Shown one piece after another: positions 5,374 to 13,638 of a DNA stretch of 35,938 nucleotides. Under the pieces are notes generated by a model. The model saw only the letters and a program-made list of their open reading frames with translations. It ran no database searches and was not told the DNA's origin. The position numbers and the translations under genes are program-made. How positions within the stretch are numbered: position 1 is the stretch's first letter; each line of letters opens with the position of its first letter. Origin of the DNA: a virus. The stretch covers positions 1 to 35,938 of the IMG/VR virus record IMGVR_UViG_3300023179_000281. One strand, 5' to 3'.

Positions 5374-5784
5374 TTATTCTTTGGATTTATCAGCTAGTGT
5401 TCTTGCAACTGATTCAGCACTTCTGCCTACGACATAACCGCCAAGACCAATTTGTAATAATGTCCAAACATCACCTGGCAATTCAAATCCAATAATAGCT
5501 CCAGTTATCATCTTAATAATTGGCGCAAAGATATAATTAAATACAAGTACAAATATTAAAACGTACATTAATAATGGTCTCCAAGAAGCTGCGAACCAAC
5601 CAGCTTTAGCTTCAGCTTCTACTATCTTAGCAGCAGCTTTTAGTTCTTCAGTATTAGATTGTAATAATTGTGTTTGTAATTGTGATTTTAATTTTGCATT
5701 TAAATCTTTATCTTCAACAGCTTTATCTATTGTATTAAATAATATCTTAGCAATCGGCGCTATTGCACTTAACATTGGTAACAT
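5374..5784 (-). CDS. Holin, GTA-type three-span family
   Basis: This 136-aa protein has an N-terminal helix (MLPMLSAIAPIAKILF), a charged coiled stretch (residues 17-60), the hallmark AGWFAASWRPLLMYVLIFVL leading into a long hydrophobic segment (about 70-93), and a second hydrophobic segment (about 104-124) before a charged tail. The GWxxxxWRP-hydrophobic pattern matches the family called holin of 3TMs for gene-transfer release. Such a protein would make pores in the inner membrane and time the release of the endolysin encoded immediately upstream (the endolysin stop lies 1 nt before this start). The endolysin and XhlA-like neighbours support the call. Confidence 0.75.
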   Translation of the reverse strand: MLPMLSAIAPIAKILFNTIDKAVEDKDLNAKLKSQLQTQLLQSNTEELKAAAKIVEAEAKAGWFAASWRPLLMYVLIFVLVFNYIFAPIIKMITGAIIGFELPGDVWTLLQIGLGGYVVGRSAESVARTLADKSKE

Positions 5785-6219
5785 TTATGCCTGACACTTT
5801 CTCATTAGGTTTGACAACTCTTCGCATCTGCTTGGTGTTTGTCTATACCATACTGAATTTAACATTTCATCAGCAGCTTTGTTGTAGTCTTTATTTCTTA
5901 ATGCTTCAAACATTTTTTTAAATTTAGATACACCACCAATTCCTAACTGGAATACCATTTCAATAATAACTTCTCTTGCAGTATCGCAAACATCAATGCC
6001 TTCTAATAATAATTGCGCATTATAAACTGCTTTATTAAAATCTTTATCAAATAAATTTTCTAATAAAGATTTGTCGTATTGAATACCTTCTTCAAAGTCA
6101 TCATCTTCAGTTAATAGATGACCATAACCAATAGTAAATTTTCCTAAAGAATCTGCATAAACGGTATCTCTAAACCCTTCATGTTTTTTAATTCTATTTT
6201 TTAATATCTGATAATCCAT
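5785..6219 (-). CDS. Endolysin, T4-lysozyme-type GH24 muramidase
   Basis: With the start at the ATG at 6219 (144 aa) the N-terminus aligns with T4 lysozyme. The catalytic triad is visible as Glu14 (KKHEGFRD), Asp23 (VYADSLG) and Thr29 (KFTIGYGHLL), the T4 positions 11/20/26 shifted by three. It would hydrolyse the glycan strands of peptidoglycan. The frame is open to 6324, but the extra 35 residues are not a convincing signal peptide or signal-anchor. No export signal is seen, so it should depend on the downstream holin. Length fits the family (T4 enzyme 164 aa), with a shortened C-terminus. Confidence 0.85.
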   Translation of the reverse strand: MDYQILKNRIKKHEGFRDTVYADSLGKFTIGYGHLLTEDDDFEEGIQYDKSLLENLFDKDFNKAVYNAQLLLEGIDVCDTAREVIIEMVFQLGIGGVSKFKKMFEALRNKDYNKAADEMLNSVWYRQTPSRCEELSNLMRKCQA

Positions 6220-6280
6220 AATACATTTACAACTATTTAATAATACGCAATTAATTTCTGCGTATAAAGAATTAATACAG

Positions 6281-6763
6281 TTACTTGATGCTATCCATTT
6301 TTTCTTTATTATTAAAGACATCAACTAAATCTTTAAATGACTTGTAGCATTTTTGATTCTTTCTGCTTTTTTTATATTTGTTTTGTTCAACCGTAAGTTT
6401 ATTTTCTTTGGATAACTTTTGGTTGTGTTCTAAATCTGATAATATTTTTTTTGTGTCCATAATCATCAATTCAACACCAAGTTGTTTTTGCTTTTCATTG
6501 GGAGACCGGTGAATATTGTGATTATTTTTTTTACGATATGATTTAGTTTTAACATCTATTAATCTTATTGTGCCATCTGGTTTGATTGCAACCAAGTCAA
6601 AGATACATTGTGGATCAATAGACTTTGCAACCATATATCCTTGTTTAACAAGAGATGAGATAGCTTCATATTCTGAGATTGTTCCAATAGCACTTTTGCT
6701 TAGGTTAAAAGTCTTACCAATATATCTGTGATTACCCCTATACTTAGTGTTACTATGAACCAT
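6281..6763 (-). CDS. PD-(D/E)XK endonuclease-like protein in the lysis region
   Basis: This 160-aa protein shows the PD-(D/E)XK layout: an early helix with Glu (GTISEYEAISSLVKQGY), then IFDLVAIKPDG with Asp, then TIRLIDVKTKS holding the D-x-K pair, followed by a basic and a coiled-coil lysine-rich C-terminus (residues 110-160). This is the layout of Holliday-junction-resolvase-like and restriction-like nucleases. A resolvase could trim branched DNA before packaging. It lies between the XhlA-like gene (64-nt overlap) and the endolysin, an unusual place for a nuclease. The fold call is fairly good; the substrate is unknown. Confidence 0.6.
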   Translation of the reverse strand: MVHSNTKYRGNHRYIGKTFNLSKSAIGTISEYEAISSLVKQGYMVAKSIDPQCIFDLVAIKPDGTIRLIDVKTKSYRKKNNHNIHRSPNEKQKQLGVELMIMDTKKILSDLEHNQKLSKENKLTVEQNKYKKSRKNQKCYKSFKDLVDVFNNKEKMDSIK

Positions 6764-6906
6764 AACACCTTATATATAGTATTCATCTTATCTTCAATAT
6801 GTTTTAGATGATTATTCATTAATAAATCAATCTTTTGATCTAATAACTTAATCTTACCGTTTAATATTAAGATTTGTTCGTTGTTTTTTTGCGACTGCGT
6901 TTTCAT
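6700..6906 (-). CDS. XhlA-like membrane protein (coiled coil plus C-terminal span)
   Basis: This 68-aa protein has a polar head, a heptad-rich helix (residues 10-45, with LLMNNHLKHIEDKMNTIYKV), and a single C-terminal transmembrane segment (about 46-66, LWFIVTLSIGVITDILVRLL). That topology matches haemolysin XhlA-type proteins that accompany holins and endolysins. It would sit in the inner membrane with its coil in the cytoplasm and help lysis. It overlaps the downstream nuclease gene by 64 nt. It has no enzymatic motif. Topology is seen directly; the lysis role follows from the neighbours. Confidence 0.6.
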   Translation of the reverse strand: MKTQSQKNNEQILILNGKIKLLDQKIDLLMNNHLKHIEDKMNTIYKVLWFIVTLSIGVITDILVRLLT

Positions 6907-6907
6907 T

Positions 6908-9900
6908 TTATTTCACTTTTTTTAACTCCTTTAGAAGATTATCAATATAATCCAGACCCACAACATCATCTAAGATTTTTCTGGTATCTTTGTCTAAAGC
7001 ATTTATTTTTACTTGCATTAAATAGGGAGCAAGACTTGTGTCTTTTTGCATTTCTTCTTTTGCTTCCTTTTTAAATTTCTCTAATGATTTTTTAACTACT
7101 AAACTTTTAAAACTATCTGTCATGTTTTGATATTGAGGAGTTGAAACAATACTAGATAATCCAAATCCTATAGATACAGCTAACTTATCTTTATAAGCTC
7201 TATCCAGTTCAGGTATTTTTGTTGATCTAAATATTTCTCTGTAATCAAAACCTAATCTATCCAATTCTTTTTCAGCAGGGTTTTTTGGCGGAATAAAAGT
7301 TAATCCTGTAACCTGTGTTAATAATGGATCTTGTTTATAAATAGGTGCAGCTCTTGGTATTCCATTTGCATCTATAATATAAGACGTTGGAGAAGTTAAT
7401 GTTGGTAAATCAGAACCAGGAAATCTTCTAGTAAATGCGCCTGTAAATTCTGAACCACCTGTTTCTTTAACAGCTCTGGCTTCTGGAAAGAATTGAGCAT
7501 AAACATCAGTAAAGTTTTGAAATGGTGTTAAATAACCTGCTAATGTTTCGCCTAATAATTTTTGTAATCCATCAACAATTGTGTCTTTATTTAATTTTGG
7601 ATCTGTAAAATAATTAATTAATGAATCAACTATATAAACTCCTGTAGTTCCTCTAATACCAAACAAAACAGAAGCTATTCCTTTAACATCTAAATTTCTA
7701 AGAGTTCCTTCTTGGTATCTTTTAATAACATCTCCTAAAAATAAATAAGCAGCAAATGGGTTATAACCTCTTGTATCAACTGTTCTATCTCCGAATTTAA
7801 ATTCATACCATTTTTCACCAGCATAAGGTTGATTACGCAAAGCATAACCAGCTAATATCATTCCTGTTCCAAGCGTAGCTTTACTTAATACAGAGGTATT
7901 TCCTCTTGCAAGTTCTGCTCTTGCACCCTTGCTAAGAAAACTTAATATTCCAAGTGGACTATAATCATATTGAAACTTAATTGCGTTCATTAAGAATCTA
8001 GGAAATGGAATTATATTTGTAAGTAAGAATGGAAGATTATTAATAACTTCTATAATTCTTCCAGCAAAAGCATCAAAGCCACCTTTAGAAATATTAAAGT
8101 CTTTTGAAAAAGTTGTTTCTAATGCTTTATCTATTGCAACAGCAATATCAGATGATCTTAATAAATTTAATTCACCGTCTCTTCTTAATTGTTCTAATGT
8201 TTTATTGTTATAAAATTTACCATTAGCTTTTACAGTTTCATCTAATCTTGCTAAAAATACTGCTCTTCTAGTTATATATTCTTGAGTTTTGTTAACTACG
8301 TTTAATAAATCAACAGCACCCTCTACTTTACCTAAAAAATCTTTTTTACCTTTTACACCACTATAATTTTTAACATCTGACGCATAATTTAAAAACAGTC
8401 TATCTTTCTCTTTTGGAAAGTTTTCTAATATTTTATTAGTTAATGTTTTAATTTCTTTATGTTTTTTAAAACCACCAAGAGGATTCCATTGTGTAAAGTT
8501 ATTAATTAATCCTTGAAAATTACTTAATGGACTGACAGCGTTTTTATCAAATTTAACTTTGTCTTTTACAAATGGTCTTATTGTTTGTTGCAAAGCAAGA
8601 TCTAATGCAGATTGTAATGTTTCAAGACCAAGTCTAGTAGTTTGTGAAATATAGTTACGAACAGAAGTTGCAAGTCTTGTAACTAATAATCCTTTACGAA
8701 TATTATCAGCTCTTTTTAATTTTCCTAAAGTACCTGTTCCTGTATCAAAAGAGTTAGTTGGATCTAACATCTCTTTATATCTTTTTGCTAATTGAGAATA
8801 AGCATTTAATTCTTGAGCTGAAGCTCTAATGCTTGGATAAATAAAATTAGTAAATTGTTCGTAAGTAATTTTATTATCTTCAGCAATTCTTTTTATAATA
8901 GTTGGTATATCATACTGACCAGACTGCCATAATTCTTGCAGTTGTAATGAAATAGGTTTCTTTTTATCTAATATAATATTTTCTTCTTTAAAGAATTTTT
9001 CTGCAGCTTCTGTAATTTTTTTTGTTGTTTCAAGTGGCAAAGCAGGTTTTCTGTCTGCAATAGAAATAGGTTCTACAATAGGTTCAACTTTAGGTATTTC
9101 TATTTTAGGAATTGCTTCTATAGGTATTTCTGTTTTTGGTATTTCAGTTTTTGGTATTTCTACTTTAGGTATTTCGGCTTTAGGTATTTCTATTTTAATT
9201 TCAGGAATACCTTCTGCAATCTTTTGATTAGTAGATTTTATTTCATCTAATACTTGAGTTCTTTTTGCAACATTACCTGGTTCTAATATATCACCAAGAA
9301 CTACATCATTGTTTTCTTTAATGACTTTAATTTCTTCATCAATAACTCTATTAACATTTTGAATAACTTCTTTTCTATTTTCTGGACTTTCTTTTGCGTA
9401 GTTAATAATGTTATCAAATTCTTTTCCTGTCTTTTCGCTTTTAAGAACTCCTTCTTTTTTTGGAACTGGTCTAAATCCAGAAGATCTTCCCATGAATTCC
9501 ATTAAAGCAATATTAATATCTCTAGTTAATCTTTCTCCAACTCCACTAGGTTCGTTACCTGTAACTTTATAAATAGTATTTAAAGTATCTCCGGCTAAAC
9601 CAGAAGCAAGCAATCCAAGAGATGTACCAGTTCTAACTGCAACATCTATAGCTTCTGAACCTCTATCAAATAAATAATTATTAACTTTGCCTAATAAAGT
9701 TTTATCTGGATCTCCTAATAAAAATCTTAATTTTTCTTTATTTTCTTGAGTAATACCTAATTCTTCTTTCCAAACATCTTTTAATTGATTAATTGTTATT
9801 GAAGAAGATGGGGTATCTGCAAATGGATCTTTAATTACAGCAGTAGGTTTATCTCCTTTTTTCTTTCCTGCTATAATGTCAGATACACTTAAATCGCCAA

Positions 9901-9997
9901 ATGCTTTTTCTAAAGTTGTTTCTTCTTTTTTTTCAAATGGATCAATAATATTGACAGAACCTTTTTGTTCAAAAGGATCTATAAGTTGCGTAGCCAT
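6908..9997 (-). CDS. Large internal virion / DNA-ejection protein
   Basis: This is the longest gene (1029 aa). The N-terminus has three DPF motifs (LIDPFEQK at 6-13, IIDPFEKK at 18-25, IKDPFADT at 55-62). Residues 264-310 are an EIPK/VEIP pentapeptide repeat, a proline-rich spacer. The middle is helical. Residues around 660-770 contain FPRFLMNAIKFQYDYSPLGI, a glycine-rich hydrophobic part, and a segment with FGDRTVDTRGYNPFAAYLFL, which recalls the LPD38-type segments of very large phage polyvalent proteins (tentative). No protease, glycosidase or polymerase motif is visible. Position after the tail genes and before lysis is typical of proteins packed in the capsid and injected with DNA. Confidence 0.6.
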   Translation of the reverse strand: MATQLIDPFEQKGSVNIIDPFEKKEETTLEKAFGDLSVSDIIAGKKKGDKPTAVIKDPFADTPSSSITINQLKDVWKEELGITQENKEKLRFLLGDPDKTLLGKVNNYLFDRGSEAIDVAVRTGTSLGLLASGLAGDTLNTIYKVTGNEPSGVGERLTRDINIALMEFMGRSSGFRPVPKKEGVLKSEKTGKEFDNIINYAKESPENRKEVIQNVNRVIDEEIKVIKENNDVVLGDILEPGNVAKRTQVLDEIKSTNQKIAEGIPEIKIEIPKAEIPKVEIPKTEIPKTEIPIEAIPKIEIPKVEPIVEPISIADRKPALPLETTKKITEAAEKFFKEENIILDKKKPISLQLQELWQSGQYDIPTIIKRIAEDNKITYEQFTNFIYPSIRASAQELNAYSQLAKRYKEMLDPTNSFDTGTGTLGKLKRADNIRKGLLVTRLATSVRNYISQTTRLGLETLQSALDLALQQTIRPFVKDKVKFDKNAVSPLSNFQGLINNFTQWNPLGGFKKHKEIKTLTNKILENFPKEKDRLFLNYASDVKNYSGVKGKKDFLGKVEGAVDLLNVVNKTQEYITRRAVFLARLDETVKANGKFYNNKTLEQLRRDGELNLLRSSDIAVAIDKALETTFSKDFNISKGGFDAFAGRIIEVINNLPFLLTNIIPFPRFLMNAIKFQYDYSPLGILSFLSKGARAELARGNTSVLSKATLGTGMILAGYALRNQPYAGEKWYEFKFGDRTVDTRGYNPFAAYLFLGDVIKRYQEGTLRNLDVKGIASVLFGIRGTTGVYIVDSLINYFTDPKLNKDTIVDGLQKLLGETLAGYLTPFQNFTDVYAQFFPEARAVKETGGSEFTGAFTRRFPGSDLPTLTSPTSYIIDANGIPRAAPIYKQDPLLTQVTGLTFIPPKNPAEKELDRLGFDYREIFRSTKIPELDRAYKDKLAVSIGFGLSSIVSTPQYQNMTDSFKSLVVKKSLEKFKKEAKEEMQKDTSLAPYLMQVKINALDKDTRKILDDVVGLDYIDNLLKELKKVK
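9068..9208 (-). repeat. Tandem EIPK-coding repeat inside the large virion protein
   Basis: About nine imperfect 15-nt units encode xxEIP pentapeptides (for example KAEIP, KVEIP, KTEIP, KTEIP) at residues 264-310 of the protein. The DNA units share the core ggtatttc on the + strand. Such repeats expand and contract by slippage and would form an extended charged linker between the N-terminal DPF region and the helical body. Confidence 0.7.
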
Positions 9998-10005
9998 ATC
10001 AACAA

Positions 10006-10722
10006 TTATTTATATTTATTAGGAAATTTTTGCTTTAAGAAATTTTCTATTTCAATATCTGTAGCATTAGGATTTGCTTTTTTAACAACTTGAAAATCAG
10101 ATGTTGATTTAATATCCATAGGAGCTGTCGTAGTTGGAGTAGCTGTTGTTCCTTTTTGTGATTGAGCAAATTTACTTAAATCTCCACCTGACATAGTAAG
10201 TAATTGAGAAACAATATCTTGATTACCTGTTATTTCTTTATTGTATAAATCTTGTTCAACTTTAGAAAGTTTTCCAAATGCATCTTTAAATTCAGTTGGA
10301 TTTAATCCTTGTAATTTCTGCGCAACTTTTAATGCTTCACCACTAATCGTTGGAGTTTTAGGAGTTAATAATAATTTCATTGTTTCTTTTGGAAACGCTT
10401 TAAACAAAGGTTTGTATTGTTCAGGAACTTTATCAGCAAACTCTTCAATTGCTTTTTGTTGTTCTTGTTCTTTAGTTATTCCTCTTACTGTAGAAGATAC
10501 ATTTAATCCTTGAACAAAAGATGGCAATATAGATTCACCAATACCCTGACCCTTCATACCAGCTGATATTAAACCTAATCCTGTTAATGCTTCTGGACTG
10601 CCAAGCAATCCCATAAGATTTAATGTTTTTTTAGTTTGATTATCAGATAATAAAGATGCATCAGTAGTATCTGTTGTTGATGTGCCAAACATTTTTTTTA
10701 ATAATTCTTGTAAATCTTCCAT
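10006..10722 (-). CDS. Probable virion-associated protein, unknown function
   Basis: This 238-aa protein begins MEDLQELLKKMFGTSTTDTT. It has a Gly/Leu-rich hydrophobic part (residues 33-62, LMGLLGSPEALTGLGLIS), a charged helical middle, a Thr/Pro-rich linker (residues 191-200) and a basic C-terminal helix ending FPNKYK. It stands between the large ejection protein (8 nt away) and another glycine-rich protein (1-nt overlap). With these it forms a three- or four-gene set that resembles the internal/ejection protein sets of P22-like and T7-like podoviruses. No known family is recognised. Confidence 0.5.
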   Translation of the reverse strand: MEDLQELLKKMFGTSTTDTTDASLLSDNQTKKTLNLMGLLGSPEALTGLGLISAGMKGQGIGESILPSFVQGLNVSSTVRGITKEQEQQKAIEEFADKVPEQYKPLFKAFPKETMKLLLTPKTPTISGEALKVAQKLQGLNPTEFKDAFGKLSKVEQDLYNKEITGNQDIVSQLLTMSGGDLSKFAQSQKGTTATPTTTAPMDIKSTSDFQVVKKANPNATDIEIENFLKQKFPNKYK

Positions 10723-11486
10723 TATATTAATCCTCTCTCTTGTAAGAACTGGCTATAAATACCAGCGCTTGGTTGTGTTATTGGTTGTGGTGGTGCTAAT
10801 AATCCTTGCGGATTTAAAATATTACTTATGTTACTTTTAGCTGTATTATAAGCATTAAAAATACTTCTACCTGTTCCGTATTGAGGAACATTACTGCTTG
10901 GAATATTCATGTCAACTCCAGGAACTTGTGGTTTTGGTGTTGCAATTCCACCTAATAAAGCTGCTTGACCCAAAGTCTTTGCAATATCAGCAGGAGTTTT
11001 TGGAATAAATGCACTTACAAAATCTGTTGAAGGAAATAATCCTTGAACATTAGATGCAATAGAACCTGATAATGGAGCTAAATTTCCGCCTACTCCAAGT
11101 AATCCTTGTGTAGCAACTGGTACTGCACCTTCAGCTATGGCAGCTGCGCTTAATTCTGGAATACTTCCAAATAAATATTGACTAAAAGATGGTGTGCTAG
11201 AATATAATGCTGCAGCTTCTGCGCCTGGAATATAACCTAATGATCCGGCAGCTGCTATATCAGCTCCTAATATTCCTGCTCCGCCTGCTTCTATTCCTGC
11301 TCCATAAAATAATTCTGGTGCTAAATAAGGTGCTAAAAATACTCCGCCTATAATTGCAAGTTCTGGATTATCAACTACTGTTTCAACAACATCACCGACA
11401 ACATCAGCAACACCTTCTACAACATCACCAGCTACATCTGCTACGCCACCGACTACATCACCGATAGCATCAACTACTCCACCCAT
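10722..11486 (-). CDS. Probable ejection protein with GDVV repeats and hydrophobic body
   Basis: This 254-aa protein opens with repeated GGVxD/GDVV units (residues 2-37: AIGDVVGGVADVAGDVVEG), which would make a strongly amphipathic or beta-repeat segment. It then has a Gly/Ala-rich hydrophobic region (38-190) and a polar tail with NIPSSNVPQYGTG and an FLQERG end. Low-complexity, glycine-rich, membrane-seeking proteins at this position in podovirus genomes are usually virion proteins that enter the host envelope during infection. The role is inferred from context. It is separated by one base from the gene at 11488. Confidence 0.5.
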   Translation of the reverse strand: MGGVVDAIGDVVGGVADVAGDVVEGVADVVGDVVETVVDNPELAIIGGVFLAPYLAPELFYGAGIEAGGAGILGADIAAAGSLGYIPGAEAAALYSSTPSFSQYLFGSIPELSAAAIAEGAVPVATQGLLGVGGNLAPLSGSIASNVQGLFPSTDFVSAFIPKTPADIAKTLGQAALLGGIATPKPQVPGVDMNIPSSNVPQYGTGRSIFNAYNTAKSNISNILNPQGLLAPPQPITQPSAGIYSQFLQERGLI

Positions 11487-11487
11487 A

Positions 11488-12222
11488 TTATAATAATCCT
11501 AGTAATCCTAAACCAAGTCCACCTAAGCCACCGTATAAAGCTCCAGATCCTGCTGACATTCCACTAAATATACTTGGTAAAACTTGTGAACCTACTAATG
11601 CTCCACCTAATCCTAAAGTTAATGGATTAGATTGAGTTTGTGTATCTGTTATTTTAGTAGGCAATCCTGAAGCAATTGGAGTAACAAGACTTGCATATTG
11701 TTGTAATGCGTTAAATGGTGCTTGTTGATATTCTCTTTGTAATTGTTCTAATTGCTGACCAGTTGTAAATAAACTTGGTACTCTTTGAGCAATATCTAAT
11801 TGTCTTTGTCTTTCTTGTCCATATTCTTGAAACGCATAAGGTAAAGCTCTTTGTGCTACAATGTCTGCGACTTGTTGTTGAGACATAGGAGAACCTGGAG
11901 TTCTTCCAGCTCCACTAAATTGTTGAGCAACTGTGCTGTATGCTTCTTGTCCAGCTCTTTGAATGAGTGGAGATAAAAATGGATTAGTATATTGACCAGC
12001 TAAAGTTCCTGCTAATTGTTGTGCAGCTGCTGTTCCTAATGATTCTTGAATTCCTAAACCTGTTAATGTTTGTTCACTTGGTGCAACATAAGGAGATACA
12101 CCTTGTTGATATAAATATCCTGCGTTTGCTAAAATTTGATTTAATGCTGGTTGAGCTGGAGCATAAGGAGTTACAGATTGTACTGTTGTTCCTGATCCGC
12201 CACCACCGCTTAAAAATGACAT
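11488..12222 (-). CDS. Probable ejection or tail-tip protein with glycine-zipper end
   Basis: The 244-aa product begins MSFLSGGGGSGTTVQSVTPY. It has a long Gln/Ala-rich helical region (QLAGTLAGQYTNPFLSPLIQ, then an arginine/glutamine-rich helix EYGQERQRQLDIAQRVPSLF), and ends in a glycine-zipper hydrophobic tail (LYGGLGGLGLGLLGLL). The tail could insert into a membrane. It follows the acetyltransferase-like gene by one base and shares composition with its downstream neighbour. This fits a set of proteins ejected ahead of the genome. I do not recognise a named family with certainty. Confidence 0.5.
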   Translation of the reverse strand: MSFLSGGGGSGTTVQSVTPYAPAQPALNQILANAGYLYQQGVSPYVAPSEQTLTGLGIQESLGTAAAQQLAGTLAGQYTNPFLSPLIQRAGQEAYSTVAQQFSGAGRTPGSPMSQQQVADIVAQRALPYAFQEYGQERQRQLDIAQRVPSLFTTGQQLEQLQREYQQAPFNALQQYASLVTPIASGLPTKITDTQTQSNPLTLGLGGALVGSQVLPSIFSGMSAGSGALYGGLGGLGLGLLGLL

Positions 12223-12223
12223 A

Positions 12224-12664
12224 TTATTTTTCCTCTTTTTTTAAGTTTTTTTCTAACACTACATGGGTTCTGTAGTAGTTATGTTTATCAAGAATCTTTT
12301 GCCAACCTGGTCTTGCAATTAATTCCATGCAATCGCATCCTTGATCTATAGCAAAATTCTCTATCTTTACAATTAAATTTTGCCATTGCTGTCTATTCTT
12401 ACCTGTTACCATAGGTAAATGTAAGACTTTTTTTATGCTTCTTTGTATGATTTGAGATAAGACAACACCATTAAACTGTTCATCTATAGTATCTTTTTCT
12501 TGATCCCAAATAATCCAAAGTTGTAATTTACCTTGTTTTAGTAAATCTTTGTAATGGTCAGCATGATGATGACTGCCAGAATATATTAAAGCATTTCTAA
12601 TATACTCTCTTACTAAAATCCAAACTTCGTCTATTTTTTCTGTAGGTATTCTGACGACATCCAT
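12224..12664 (-). CDS. GNAT-like acetyltransferase family protein
   Basis: This 146-aa protein has the general outline of short phage GNAT proteins: an N-terminal helix pair, a strand region with LQLWIIWDQ, a central VVLSQII strand, HLPMVTGKNRQQWQNLIVKI where the acetyl-CoA-binding turn and helix would lie, CDCMELIARPGWQKIL and a final strand YYRTHVVLEK. The classical R-x-x-G-x-G/A loop is not clearly present, so activity is uncertain. Related small proteins are common beside podovirus tail and ejection genes and may modify virion or host proteins. It overlaps its upstream neighbour by one base. Confidence 0.55.
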   Translation of the reverse strand: MDVVRIPTEKIDEVWILVREYIRNALIYSGSHHHADHYKDLLKQGKLQLWIIWDQEKDTIDEQFNGVVLSQIIQRSIKKVLHLPMVTGKNRQQWQNLIVKIENFAIDQGCDCMELIARPGWQKILDKHNYYRTHVVLEKNLKKEEK

Positions 12665-12987
12665 TAGAAAGAAATTTCTAAAACAGAAATTGTACCAGTA
12701 ATTCTATTTGCTGTTCCAGCAGTAATTTTAAGAATATCACCTGGATCTAATACAATTGTGCCTTTAGCAAAATTTTCTGTTGTAGAAGCTGCCATATTTA
12801 TTTCAGCTATTTCAGTAGTTGTAGAAGCACTAGTATCAGTTACAAATACTTCAACAGTAGTATTAGATGTATGATTAGTACATTGTATAGTTCTGACTAG
12901 TGCTTTAACACCTGTAGGTACAGTATAAACAGTCGTTTGGTTTGTAGTGGTTAAACTAAAAAACGTACTTTTATATGTATTAGACAT
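12664..12987 (-). CDS. Small beta-rich virion protein candidate
   Basis: This 107-aa protein is rich in Thr/Ser/Val and predicted beta strands: TTVYTVPTGVKALVRTIQCT, VEVFVTDTS, KGTIVLDPGDILKITAG and a final VLEISF. The pattern resembles the gene at 17307-17633 and short single-domain structural proteins of marine podoviruses (tail or capsid decoration). It has no enzymatic motif. It is preceded by a 44-aa gene with no gap. A structural role is inferred from composition and position. Confidence 0.5.
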   Translation of the reverse strand: MSNTYKSTFFSLTTTNQTTVYTVPTGVKALVRTIQCTNHTSNTTVEVFVTDTSASTTTEIAEINMAASTTENFAKGTIVLDPGDILKITAGTANRITGTISVLEISF

Positions 12988-13122
12988 TTATTTTTTATTT
13001 AAAGTTTCTTCAACATCTTTATACCAATCTTTAATGAATTTAAAGTAATCATTGTAGAACTTTTCTACAGACTCTTTATATTCAGAATAAGATGGAACTT
13101 TGAATGGATTAAAGTTGAACAT
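12988..13122 (-). CDS. 44-aa aromatic amphipathic peptide
   Basis: The frame starts at the ATG at 13122 behind the strong site aaggagaatact and ends with TAA at 12990-12988, touching the next gene. The product begins MFNFNPFKVPSYSEYKESVE and continues KFYNDYFKFIKDWYKDVEET. It is one amphipathic helix with aromatic residues on one face. No family is recognised with certainty. The good ribosome-binding site supports high expression. Confidence 0.55.
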   Translation of the reverse strand: MFNFNPFKVPSYSEYKESVEKFYNDYFKFIKDWYKDVEETLNKK

Positions 13123-13181
13123 AGTATTCTCCTTAGTTAGTTAGAGAATGTATGTATGTTGCGTTGCAACAATAATCAATA

Positions 13182-13286
13182 CTATTTTAATTTTAATTTT
13201 ATAGATTCAATAATATCGTTAACAACTGATTCATATTTCCATCCTAGAAATACTCCAATTGCTAATCCAATGATAAATATAATCAT
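13182..13286 (-). CDS. 34-aa single-span membrane peptide
   Basis: The ATG at 13286 lies one base after the end of the fibre-assembly gene, and the frame stops at TAG 13184-13182. The product begins MIIFIIGLAIGVFLGWKYES: a 15-residue hydrophobic N-terminal span followed by a charged tail (VVNDIIESIKLKLK). It has the topology of small phage membrane peptides. Function unknown. The following 59 bases (13123-13181) hold no gene. Confidence 0.45.
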   Translation of the reverse strand: MIIFIIGLAIGVFLGWKYESVVNDIIESIKLKLK

Positions 13287-13287
13287 A

Positions 13288-13635
13288 TTATTTACTTGGT
13301 TTTAAAGGATAAGCTACGTTATTTACTTTTTCAATAGTATCTAATCCTTGTGTTAAATTTCTTAATGCAGTTCTGTAATTCATCCATTCTGATTTTTTGG
13401 CAGGAGTAATTGTACTATCCGCAAGTACAATGTAATCGCTATCAGCTAATAGTTTATTTCTTTTGGCTCTTAGATTATCTAGTGCAATATCTAATTCTAC
13501 TTGTGGGATTATAGCTAGTATCTGTTCCTTAGGTATTGGTGGTGTGCCATTTTCCCAAACGATTGTATTAATATCATCACCTGATACTGATACTTCGGCT
13601 TTAGGATTTAACTTTAGTATTGCTTCTATAATCAT
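13288..13635 (-). CDS. Tail fibre assembly chaperone-like protein
   Basis: This 115-aa protein ends with a helix pair of the kind found in phage tail assembly chaperones: LRAKRNKLLADSDYIVLADS, then KKSEWMNYRTALRNLTQ and a loop to a final proline segment. The order R..RN.LL..SD, W..YR.ALR.L is the typical signature. It lies directly downstream of a small fibre gene (3 nt), matching the usual fibre plus chaperone pairing. It would fold or trimerise that fibre and not be part of the virion. Confidence 0.65.
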   Translation of the reverse strand: MIIEAILKLNPKAEVSVSGDDINTIVWENGTPPIPKEQILAIIPQVELDIALDNLRAKRNKLLADSDYIVLADSTITPAKKSEWMNYRTALRNLTQGLDTIEKVNNVAYPLKPSK

Positions 13636-13638
13636 AAT

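Noticed and set aside
6220-6324. N-terminal extension of the endolysin from the ATG at 6324
   Set aside because: The extra 35 residues are not a credible signal or anchor, and the GH24 fold aligns from 6219 (Glu14, Asp23, Thr29).
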